Shown here: one piece after another, positions 54,623-62,210 of the stretch
Numbering within the stretch: position 1 is the stretch's first letter
Layout: each line of letters starts with the position of its first letter
From: Streptomyces sp. MH60
Lineage (GTDB): Bacteria > Actinomycetota > Actinomycetes > Streptomycetales > Streptomycetaceae
Direction of reading: 5' to 3'
Assembly: GCF_002939385.1 (NCBI RefSeq)
Contig: NZ_MULI01000023.1
Location: forward strand, 32,971 to 96,970
Length of the DNA stretch: 64,000 bases
Notes under the pieces: generated by a model
The model's database searches: none
Told to the model about the DNA's origin: nothing
The model's input: only the letters and a program-made list of their open reading frames with translations
Position numbers and translations under genes: made by a program

Positions 54623-56965
54623 CTACTCCGTGCGCAGCCCCTCCGGCCGCATCAGCCGCAGCAGCGGCGGCAGGCTGCACAACGTCACCGCCAGGACGAC
54701 CCCGGCGCCGATGCCGGTCATGGACAGGACGCCGGTCCAGTCGACGCGCACCGGGGTGTTCGTCATCTTCAGGAGCACGGTGCCCAGGGTCAGGCCCACC
54801 ACCAAGGCGAGCGCCAGGCCGAGCACGATGGGGATCGCCGTCTGCCACAGCACCGACAGGCTCAGCGTGCGGCGCCGGGTGCCGAAGGCGACCAGGGCCG
54901 ACAGCAGCTTCCTCCGCTCGCGCAACTGCTCCAGCTGCGAGACCAGCAGACTGGCGCCGATCAGCGCCAGCACACACGCCGCGCCGACGAACAGACCGGT
55001 GCGGATGGCGTCGAACCGGTTGGTCCGCTCGGTCTCCGCCCAGGTCACGGCGTCCGCCAGGGGGTCGATGCCCGCCGCGGTGTTCCGCACCAGGTCCTGC
55101 ACGTCCGCCACCGACTCGTCCAGCTTGAGGTAGGCGTGCCCGTCCAGGGCCGGCGCCAGCGACTTCGGCATCGCCTTCGGCGTGATCAGGAAGCCGCCCC
55201 GGTCGGTCCCGGCCAGCAGCCCCTGGCGGGGCTTCGCCGCCTTCACGCCCTGCGGCACCGTCCAGGGGATCTCCGTGCGCTTCGGGACACCCTCGTACGA
55301 CGGGTCCGCGTAGAATCTGCGGCCGGGCACCGCCAGCTTCGCCAGGTCCTCGTCGCCGTCCCACTCGGCCCCGTGGACGGCGAACACGTCCCCGTCGGCA
55401 CAGGAGTCGAGGCGGGCGATCTCCCGCAGCGACGTGCAGTCGCCCACGGTCACCGTCGTGCCGTGCTCGGGGTCCAGGGCGCGGTCGCCGAGGTAGCCCT
55501 CGGAGTAGCCGTAGACCGCCTTCACGCCCTTGGTGTCCCGGAGCTTGCCGGCCGCCGGGGGCACCAGCAGCCCGCTCGGCAGGATGACCTCCATCTGGGC
55601 CTGCGACAGGTCCTTCCCGGTGGACTTGGTGTAGTCGTCGTCCACACCGACGAAGAGCATCTGCAGCGCGATCGCCCCGGCGACGGCCACCGCGATGCCG
55701 TTGACCATGCGGGCCGCCGTACCGCTGCTCAGCTGGAGCCTGCGCACGGCGAGCTGCCAGGCCACGCCGCCGGAGCCGAGCCGGGCGACGACACTCTCCA
55801 CGATCCACGGCAGCAGCGCGGTCACACCCACCAGGAGCAGGATGACGCCACCGGTCACCAGGTACTGGTTGAAGTCGCCGTTCTCGCGGCCGTTGCCGAT
55901 CATCGGGTAGAGCATCGCCAGTCCGGCCAGCGGCAGGATCAGCCGCCACCACAGCTGCCGCCGGGCCGGCCGGCCCGCGCGCACCACGCCGAGCGGCTCG
56001 ATGACCACCCCGCGCAGCGCGAACAGCGTCACCAGCACCGCGGCCGCCGGCACCGCCACCGCGACCAGCAGGGCCAGCAGCGGCGAGGGGTTGAGATAGC
56101 TGGGGAACACGCTGATGTGGAACACCTGGGCGGTGCCCGCGAGTTGCCGTCCGATCAGGAAGAACACGGCGCCGAAGACCAGCCCGAGCACCGCGCCCGC
56201 CAGTGCCTCACCGGCGGCGATGCGCCGGGTCATGCGGCTGTCGGCGCCCACCAGCCGCAGCGCCGCGAGCCGCCGGTCCCGCCGCTCCCCGCCGAACCGC
56301 ACCGCGGCGGCGATGAAGACCGCGACCGGCATCAGCAGCACCACGAAGACCACGAGGATCAGCAGGAGCAGCACCGGGTCGGACCGCTCGGTGGACGGGT
56401 CCGGGTCCCCGAACCGGTCGATGCGGGCGATTCCGCCGCCGTTGATGTGCGACGCGAGACCTTCGGCGCCGCGGTAGAAGGCGAGTTCGGCCGAGCCGAT
56501 CAGGCCGTCCTCCCCGATGGTGCCGACGATCCGGTCCGGCAGCCGCTCGCGCAGCATCGCGCCGGAGTCCGACTCCATCAGTTCCTTCAGCGCGGGGGAG
56601 ACCACCATCTCGCCCACCGCCGGGAACTTCTCCACCCCGGGCGGCAGCGGCGCCCGCGGCCCCTCCGGCTCCAGGGCCCGGCCCCGGATGCTGTCGTCGC
56701 GGAAGTCCGAGCCGACACCGGCGACCACGAGGGTGTCGTCGGCCTTCGGCAACTGCTCCGAGGAGAAGGTGATGTCGGTACGGGCGGCCTCCCGGTCGTG
56801 CCGGACGGCGAGCGCGTTCGGGATCGCCGTCGTCAGCAGCAGCAGCGCCACGCCGAGACCGACGCCGACGGCCGTCAGCACGGCCCGGGTCCAGCCCTCG
56901 CGGCCCCCGGTGAAGGCGAAGCGCACGCCCAGCGTCAGGTCGGCCGCCCACTGGCGCACGTTCAT
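54623..56965 (-). CDS. FtsX-like ABC transporter permease
   Basis: A 780-residue membrane protein with two FtsX domains: an N-terminal helix (VLTAVGVGLGVALLLLTTAI), a large extracytoplasmic domain, three helices around 210-330, a second extracytoplasmic domain and C-terminal helices, including LLVSQLEQLRERRKLLSALVAFGTRRRTLSL. It is of the MacB/LolC type that moves lipids, peptides or antibiotics. The ATG overlaps the ATP-binding gene stop by four bases. Its cargo is unknown. Confidence 0.88.
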   Translation of the reverse strand: MNVRQWAADLTLGVRFAFTGGREGWTRAVLTAVGVGLGVALLLLTTAIPNALAVRHDREAARTDITFSSEQLPKADDTLVVAGVGSDFRDDSIRGRALEPEGPRAPLPPGVEKFPAVGEMVVSPALKELMESDSGAMLRERLPDRIVGTIGEDGLIGSAELAFYRGAEGLASHINGGGIARIDRFGDPDPSTERSDPVLLLLILVVFVVLLMPVAVFIAAAVRFGGERRDRRLAALRLVGADSRMTRRIAAGEALAGAVLGLVFGAVFFLIGRQLAGTAQVFHISVFPSYLNPSPLLALLVAVAVPAAAVLVTLFALRGVVIEPLGVVRAGRPARRQLWWRLILPLAGLAMLYPMIGNGRENGDFNQYLVTGGVILLLVGVTALLPWIVESVVARLGSGGVAWQLAVRRLQLSSGTAARMVNGIAVAVAGAIALQMLFVGVDDDYTKSTGKDLSQAQMEVILPSGLLVPPAAGKLRDTKGVKAVYGYSEGYLGDRALDPEHGTTVTVGDCTSLREIARLDSCADGDVFAVHGAEWDGDEDLAKLAVPGRRFYADPSYEGVPKRTEIPWTVPQGVKAAKPRQGLLAGTDRGGFLITPKAMPKSLAPALDGHAYLKLDESVADVQDLVRNTAAGIDPLADAVTWAETERTNRFDAIRTGLFVGAACVLALIGASLLVSQLEQLRERRKLLSALVAFGTRRRTLSLSVLWQTAIPIVLGLALALVVGLTLGTVLLKMTNTPVRVDWTGVLSMTGIGAGVVLAVTLCSLPPLLRLMRPEGLRTE

Positions 56966-57651
56966 ACGACCCGCTCCATGTCCCTGGACTTGCCGTCCCG
57001 TACGACGATCTCGCGGTCGGAGTAGGCGGCCACCCGTGCCTCGTGCGTGACCAGCACGACCGCGGCGTTGGTGGAGCGGGCGGCGTCCGTGAGGAGTTCC
57101 ATCACGCGCTCCCCGTTGAGGGAGTCCAGCGCGCCGGTCGGCTCGTCCGCGAAGAGCACGCGCGGGCTGGTGACCAGCGAGCGGGCCACCGCGACCCGCT
57201 GGCCCTGGCCGCCGGAGACCTCACCCGGCCGCTTCTTCCTGAGGTCGTCCACCTCCAGCCGCTCCATCCAGGTCAGCGCGGCCCGCTCGGCCTCCTTGCG
57301 CGAGGTGCCGTTCAGCCGCAGCGGAAGGGCGACGTTCTCGACACAGGTCAGCTCCGGCACCAACTGGCCGAACTGGAACACGAACCCGAAGTCCGAGCGG
57401 CGCAGCGCACTGCGCTGGGCGTCGGACATCGCCGACAGCTCGCGCCCGTTGTACGTGATCGTCCCCGAGTCGGGCGTCACGATGCCGGCGAGGCAGTGCA
57501 GCAGCGTCGACTTGCCGGACCCGGAGGGGCCCATCACGGCGACGACCTCACCGGGGTGGATGGAGAACTCGGCGTCGTCGAGGGCGAGGGTGGGACCGTA
57601 GGCCTTGCGGAGCGCCTCGGCGGAGAGCAGGGAACCTGCGGGAGGAGTCAT
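56962..57651 (-). CDS. ABC transporter ATP-binding protein (MacB/LolD type)
   Basis: A 229-residue ABC ATPase: Walker A GPSGSGKST near 38, Q-loop FVFQFGQLVPELT, signature VSGGQGQRVAVARSL, Walker B VLFADEPTGALD and H-loop VLVTHEARVA. The residue following LVPELT (CVENVALPLRL) is the LolD/MacB pattern. It forms the transporter with the FtsX-like permease and overlaps both neighbours by ATGA. Confidence 0.94.
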   Translation of the reverse strand: MTPPAGSLLSAEALRKAYGPTLALDDAEFSIHPGEVVAVMGPSGSGKSTLLHCLAGIVTPDSGTITYNGRELSAMSDAQRSALRRSDFGFVFQFGQLVPELTCVENVALPLRLNGTSRKEAERAALTWMERLEVDDLRKKRPGEVSGGQGQRVAVARSLVTSPRVLFADEPTGALDSLNGERVMELLTDAARSTNAAVVLVTHEARVAAYSDREIVVRDGKSRDMERVV

Positions 57652-58172
57652 CGGGTTACCGCCTCACGGAGCTTGTCGAGGCGCGCGGCGGTGAGTTCCA
57701 GCCAGCGCAGGTCGGCCTCGAGATGGAAGAGGGCGTGGTCGCAGATGAGCTGGTCCGCGAGGTCGCCCTTGCGCTTGCGGTCGGTGAGGATGCGCATGCT
57801 GCGCAGGTGCTCCGAACGCTGGGTGTCGAGGATGTCGGCGGCGTCGCGGTGGGTGAGCAGCGCGAGGACGACCTTGGTGTAGAGCGTCGACTGGAGGTAC
57901 GGCTCGGGCTTCTCCGGCGTGGCGAGCCACCGCTGTACGTCGGTGATCCCCTCGTCGGTGATCGCGTACCGCTTGCGCTCGGGACCGCCGCCCGCCTCGA
58001 TGCCGTCGACCACGACGAGGCCGTTCTTCAGCAGGCGGGACATCGTCGAGTAGACCTGGCCGTAGTGCAGCGGCCGGTCGTGACCGAACTTCTCGTCGAA
58101 GGCGCGCTTGAGGTCGTAACCGTGGCGCGGCCCGGACTCCAGGAGCCCCAGGAGGGTGTGACCGATGGACAT
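57648..58172 (-). CDS. PadR-family transcriptional regulator
   Basis: A 174-residue PadR regulator: winged helix LLGLLESGPRHGYDLKRAFDEKFG, then VYSTMSRLLKNGLV and YAITDEG, and a C-terminal dimerisation helix bundle. I use the ATG ending at 58172 (MSIGHTLLG) as start. PadR proteins often repress adjacent transporters until the drug or cargo binds. The gene is first in the operon with the ABC pair; the dyad at 58191-58216 is the likely autoregulatory site. Confidence 0.9.
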   Translation of the reverse strand: MSIGHTLLGLLESGPRHGYDLKRAFDEKFGHDRPLHYGQVYSTMSRLLKNGLVVVDGIEAGGGPERKRYAITDEGITDVQRWLATPEKPEPYLQSTLYTKVVLALLTHRDAADILDTQRSEHLRSMRILTDRKRKGDLADQLICDHALFHLEADLRWLELTAARLDKLREAVTR

Positions 58173-58190
58173 GCGGAGCACTCTACACAC

Positions 58191-58216
58191 GGTGTATCGC
58201 CCTATGTATACGCACC
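58191..58216. promoter_or_regulatory. Imperfect dyad upstream of padR
   Basis: GGTGTAT and ATACGCACC arms flank an AT-rich centre with ATGTATAC; the outer GGTG/CACC ends are exact. It lies 19 bases before the padR start, where PadR operators are usually found. Confidence 0.45.
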
Positions 58217-58342
58217 GTGCAGAGGTGGTGCCGCCGGTTCACGAGGGCGGCCGAGCCGCAGGTCGGAGGCGATTGTCACGGTTCCGCTACGACGGAGGCC
58301 GCACCTCCGCATCGCTGCGGTGGTGCGGCCTGCGAAGGGCGG

Positions 58343-58621
58343 TCAGGGCGGTGGCGCGGCCCCGGGGCCGCCGCCCCCCGGCGGGCGGCCGCGGCGCGGC
58401 AGCGGTCCGGTGTCGCCGGGCAGCCGGCCGGCCTCCGCCAGCGCCCTGCGGAGCAGGAACTCGATCTGGGCGTTGGCCGACCGCAGCTCGTCGCCCGCCC
58501 AGCGGGCCAGCGCCTCGTACACCTGCGGGTCGAGCCGCAGCAGCACCTGCTTGCGCTGCCGCGGCCGACGCTTCGGTGCCGGGTCCTCGGACGGCGCGGA
58601 GCCTTCGGGCGGGGTGGTCAC
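58343..58621 (-). CDS. Ribbon-helix-helix DNA-binding protein
   Basis: A 92-residue protein. The N-terminal 25 residues are disordered, then QVLLRLDPQVYEALARWAGDE and NAQIEFLLRRALAEAGR form an Arc/MetJ-type ribbon-helix-helix. The C-terminus is Gly/Pro-rich. The GTG ending at 58621 overlaps the stop of the SPFH gene (GTGA), so the proteins are made in concert. It may regulate its own operon through the palindrome at 59587; this is inferred. Confidence 0.8.
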   Translation of the reverse strand: MTTPPEGSAPSEDPAPKRRPRQRKQVLLRLDPQVYEALARWAGDELRSANAQIEFLLRRALAEAGRLPGDTGPLPRRGRPPGGGGPGAAPPP

Positions 58622-59556
58622 TGGTAGAGCGTCCCCGTGTTGAGCACCGGCTGGGCGGCGCGGTCCCCGCAGAGCACGACCATCAGGTTGGACACCATCG
58701 CCGCCTTCCGCTCGTCGTCCAGCTCCACGATGCCCTGCTCGCTGATGCGGACGAGCGCCGCCTCGACCATGCCGACCGCGCCGTCCACGATCTGCCGCCG
58801 CGCCGCGACCACCGCACCGGCCTGCTGCCGCTGGAGCATCGCCGAGGCGATCTCCGGGGCGTACGCGAGGTGCGTGAAGCGGGACTCGATGATCTGCACC
58901 CCGGCCGCCTCCACGCGCGCGTGCAGCTCGACGGCGAGCTTCTCGGTGATCTCCTCGGCGTTGCCGCGCAGCGAGAGGCCGTCCTCGTCGTGGGCGTCGT
59001 AGGGGTACTCGATGGCGATGTGCCGCACGGCCGCCTCGGTCTGGGTGGAGACGAACTCGACGTAGTCGTCCACCTCGAAGGTGGCCTGCGCGGTGTCCTC
59101 CACCCGCCACACCACGACCGCCGCCAGCTCGATGGGGTTGCCGTAGGCGTCGTTGACCTTCAGGACGGCCGTCTCGTGGTTGCGCACCCGGGTCGAGATC
59201 TTGGTGCGGGAGGTGAAGGGGTTGACCCAGCGCAGGCCGTCCTGCCGGATCGTCCCCCGGTACCGCCCGAAGAGCTGCACCACGCGGGCCTCGCCCGGCG
59301 CCACCATGTTCAGCCCGCACATCGCGAGGAAGGCGGCCAGGGCGATCACGACGCCCGCGACGATCAGCACCGCCTTCGCGCCGGTGGCCGCGACCGCGGT
59401 CGCGGTGACGATCAGGCCGGCACCGACCAGCAGCCCGACCAGCCCCAGCAGCAGCGCGAAGCCGCCGCCGATGCTGTGTGCCTGGTTCTCGCGCACCCGG
59501 GGCGTCGGCATCTCGGGCACATCGGCGGTGACCTGCGGGGCATCGTGCGTGGACAT
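58618..59556 (-). CDS. SPFH-domain (stomatin/prohibitin-like) membrane protein
   Basis: A 312-residue protein: cytosolic N-terminus, two hydrophobic helices (about 30-80; GFALLLGLVGLLVGAGLIV and VLIVAGVVIALAAFLAMCGL), then an SPFH domain (NMVAPGEARVVQLFGRYRGTIRQDGLRWVNPF). Next is EEITEKLAVELHARVEAAGVQIIESRFTHLAYAPEIASAML, then a C-terminal coiled region. The ATG ending at 59556 follows GGGGGACC. SPFH proteins organise membrane microdomains. The pair with a ribbon-helix-helix gene is unusual for the family. Confidence 0.88.
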   Translation of the reverse strand: MSTHDAPQVTADVPEMPTPRVRENQAHSIGGGFALLLGLVGLLVGAGLIVTATAVAATGAKAVLIVAGVVIALAAFLAMCGLNMVAPGEARVVQLFGRYRGTIRQDGLRWVNPFTSRTKISTRVRNHETAVLKVNDAYGNPIELAAVVVWRVEDTAQATFEVDDYVEFVSTQTEAAVRHIAIEYPYDAHDEDGLSLRGNAEEITEKLAVELHARVEAAGVQIIESRFTHLAYAPEIASAMLQRQQAGAVVAARRQIVDGAVGMVEAALVRISEQGIVELDDERKAAMVSNLMVVLCGDRAAQPVLNTGTLYQ

Positions 59557-59586
59557 GGGTGGTCCCCCGTTCTCTCTTTGCTGACT

Positions 59587-59600
59587 AAGTGATATCACTT
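59587..59600. promoter_or_regulatory. Perfect 14-bp palindrome upstream of the SPFH operon
   Basis: AAGTGATATCACTT is fully symmetric and lies 30 bases before the SPFH start, in the promoter area of the leftward operon and upstream of the rightward PBP gene. It looks like an operator for a dimeric regulator, possibly the ribbon-helix-helix protein of this operon. Confidence 0.6.
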
Positions 59601-59804
59601 TACACGCCGATCACAACCCTGAACCCCTCTCGTACGTCGGTTCCTGTGGAACGGGTGCTGATTCTCACGTCCGTACAAGGCTGGATCGGTTGCCGTTTGT
59701 CACATCTCCCGGTGTTAGCTTTCTGAGCTGACCTGAGCGACGAACCTGTGGGACGCGTGAGCGAGACGTGCCCACAGATGACCGAAGCGGAGCGGATCGG
59801 ACCC

Positions 59805-62129
59805 ATGGGACGAGCGGAAGAGAGAAAAGCGCGACAGCGCGGTGGACGCCGCGCGGCGCCGAAACGCCGCCGTTCGTCGCGCGCGGCCGCAGGTGCGGGC
59901 GGGAAGGGCCGGATACGCCGGCTGTTCACGTGGAAGAAGATCGTCGGCACGTTCTTCGGCCTCTGCCTGCTCGGCATGGGCGCCTTCATCGTGCTGTACA
60001 TGATGATCGACATCCCCGAGGGCAACCCCGAGGCCGAACTGCAGAGCAACGTCTACAAGTACAGCGACGGCAGCATCATGGCCCGCACCGGCGAGCGCAA
60101 CCGTGAGATCGTCGACCTCGCCAAGATCCCCAAGGACGTCCAGCGGACCTTCGTCGCCGCCGAGAACAAGACCTTCTACAAGGACGCCGGCGTCGACCTC
60201 AAGGGCACCGCGCGCGGTGTGCTCAACACCCTCTCCGGCAAGGGCGCGCAGGGCGGCTCGACGATCACCCAGCAGTACGTCAAGAACTACTACCTGACCC
60301 AGGACCAGACCGTCTCCCGCAAGCTGAAGGAACTGGTCATCTCCCTCAAGCTGGACCGGGAGAAGTCCAAGGACTACATCCTCGCCGGCTACATCAACAC
60401 CAGCTACTACGGCCGCGGCGCCTACGGCATCCAGGCCGCCGCCCAGGCCTACTACCGCGTCGACGCCGAGGACCTGACGGTCGAACAGGGCGCGTACCTC
60501 TCCGCGCTGCTCCAGGCGCCGAACCAGTACGACTGGGCGATCGCCAGCGAGACCGGCAAGAAGCTCGTCCAGCAGCGCTGGAACTACGTCCTGGACAACA
60601 TGGTCGAGCAGAAGTGGCTGAGCGCGGGCGACCGGCAGGGCATGACGTTCCCGACGCCCAAGGAGCCCAAGGCCGCCGCGGGGATGGACGGCCAGACCGG
60701 ATACCTGGTGGACGCGGCCAACTTCGCGCTCAAGAAGCAGCTCGTCGCCCAGGGCGCCGCCGAGGACATGGAGCAGGCCAAGGCCCTGGTGGACCTCGGC
60801 GGCTACACCGTCACCCTCAACATCGACAAGAAGAAGCAGACCGCGCTGGAGAAGGCGGTCAAGGAGAAGCTCACCAGCAAGCTGGACCCCGGCCGGCGCA
60901 AGGTCGACGCGGACGTCCAGGCCGGAGCCGTCTCGGTCGACCCGAAGACGGGCTCCGTCGTGGCGATGTACGGCGGCGTGAACTACCTGAAGCACTACAC
61001 CAACAACGCCACCCGCGACGACTACCAGCCCGCCTCCACCTTCAAGCCGGTGATCCTCGCCGCCGCCGTGGACCACGACGCCGAGACCCAGGACGGCGTG
61101 CCGATCACGGCCAACACCCTCTACGACGGCGACAGCGAGCGCCCCGTGATGGACGGCGACCAGAAGGTCGGCTTCGCCCCGCCCAACGAGGACGACCACG
61201 ACTACGGCGAGATCGACGTCCAGGAGGCCATGAACAAGTCGGTCAACTCCGTCTTCGCGCAGATGGGCACCGACGTCGGCATGCCCGAGGTCATGAAGGT
61301 CGCGGGCGAACTCGGCATGGACACCGAGGGCGAGCAGGCCGTGCCCGCGCAGACCCTGGGCAGTATGGGCGCCAGCCCGCTGGAGATGGCCGGCGTCTAC
61401 GCCACCTTCGACAACCACGGCAAGAAGGTCACCCCGGCGATCGTGAAGTCGGTCGAGCACAAGGACCGCACGATCGAGATGCCCGACCCCATCGGCGAGG
61501 AGGTCATCAGCCGGGAGGCCGCGGACACGGTGACCTCCGTGCTCACCGGCGTGGTCGACGACGGTACGGCCAAGACGTCCGTCCGGGAGAACCCGCTGCG
61601 GGACGGTCAGCAGGTGGCCGGCAAGACCGGTACGTCCGACAACAACAAGTCGGCCTGGTTCACCGGCTTCACCCCGGGCCTCGTCACCTCGGTCGGCCTG
61701 TTCGGCGAGGACGACAAGGCACCGCACCCACAGGTCCCGATGTACAAGGCGGCCGGCGTCGACTACCGCGTCAACGGTGGCGGCCCCCCGGCGGAGATCT
61801 GGGCCGCGTACACCTTCGGCGTCATGGACGAGGTCACCAAGTTCGACCTGGACACCAAGCAGGGCGCCGCGGTGAAGCCCAGCAGGTCGCCGTCGAACAC
61901 CCAGTCGCCGAGCCACTCGCCGTCCAAGGAGCCGACGACCGAGGCGCCGCCCCCGTCCAAGGACCCGACGACCGAGGCACCCCCGTCGAACGATCCGACG
62001 ACCGAGGCGCCGCCCGAGTCGCCGACGCATTCGCCGTCGAACAGCCCGTCCACCGAACCTCCGCCGGACGGCGGCGGGTCGACCGAGTCGGGAGAGCCCG
62101 ACTTCCCCGGCGGGGACTGGGTGCCGTAG
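59805..62129 (+). CDS. Class A penicillin-binding protein (transglycosylase-transpeptidase)
   Basis: A 774-residue bifunctional peptidoglycan synthase. After a basic N-terminus and one membrane helix comes the GT51 transglycosylase domain: FVAAENKTFYKDAGVD with the catalytic Glu, then GGSTITQQYVKNYYL. The transpeptidase domain has the SxxK serine in ASTFKPVILAA, the SxN in NKSVNSVF and the KTG in VAGKTGTSDNNKSAWFTG. The C-terminal 90 residues are a Pro/Ser/Thr repeat tail. I use the ATG at 59805; earlier in-frame starts at 59748 and 59757 are possible. Confidence 0.93.
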   Translation: MGRAEERKARQRGGRRAAPKRRRSSRAAAGAGGKGRIRRLFTWKKIVGTFFGLCLLGMGAFIVLYMMIDIPEGNPEAELQSNVYKYSDGSIMARTGERNREIVDLAKIPKDVQRTFVAAENKTFYKDAGVDLKGTARGVLNTLSGKGAQGGSTITQQYVKNYYLTQDQTVSRKLKELVISLKLDREKSKDYILAGYINTSYYGRGAYGIQAAAQAYYRVDAEDLTVEQGAYLSALLQAPNQYDWAIASETGKKLVQQRWNYVLDNMVEQKWLSAGDRQGMTFPTPKEPKAAAGMDGQTGYLVDAANFALKKQLVAQGAAEDMEQAKALVDLGGYTVTLNIDKKKQTALEKAVKEKLTSKLDPGRRKVDADVQAGAVSVDPKTGSVVAMYGGVNYLKHYTNNATRDDYQPASTFKPVILAAAVDHDAETQDGVPITANTLYDGDSERPVMDGDQKVGFAPPNEDDHDYGEIDVQEAMNKSVNSVFAQMGTDVGMPEVMKVAGELGMDTEGEQAVPAQTLGSMGASPLEMAGVYATFDNHGKKVTPAIVKSVEHKDRTIEMPDPIGEEVISREAADTVTSVLTGVVDDGTAKTSVRENPLRDGQQVAGKTGTSDNNKSAWFTGFTPGLVTSVGLFGEDDKAPHPQVPMYKAAGVDYRVNGGGPPAEIWAAYTFGVMDEVTKFDLDTKQGAAVKPSRSPSNTQSPSHSPSKEPTTEAPPPSKDPTTEAPPSNDPTTEAPPESPTHSPSNSPSTEPPPDGGGSTESGEPDFPGGDWVP
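61900..62090 (+). repeat. Proline/Ser/Thr repeat tail of the PBP
   Basis: Degenerate in-frame repeats encode PSKDPTTEAPP-type units about three to four times. They form a disordered wall-spanning tail and are prone to length change. Confidence 0.7.
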
Positions 62130-62151
62130 ACCGTCAGGAGCCGCGGACACA

Positions 62152-62191
62152 CGTGAAGGGGCGCCCGGTGCTCACCGGGCGCCCCTTCACG
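62152..62191. terminator. Perfect 19-bp bidirectional terminator
   Basis: CGTGAAGGGGCGCCCGGTG (62152-62170) and its exact complement (62173-62191) are separated by two bases, between the convergent PBP and phosphatase genes. Confidence 0.8.
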
Positions 62192-62210
62192 CGTTCGCCG
62201 CTCCCCGGCC

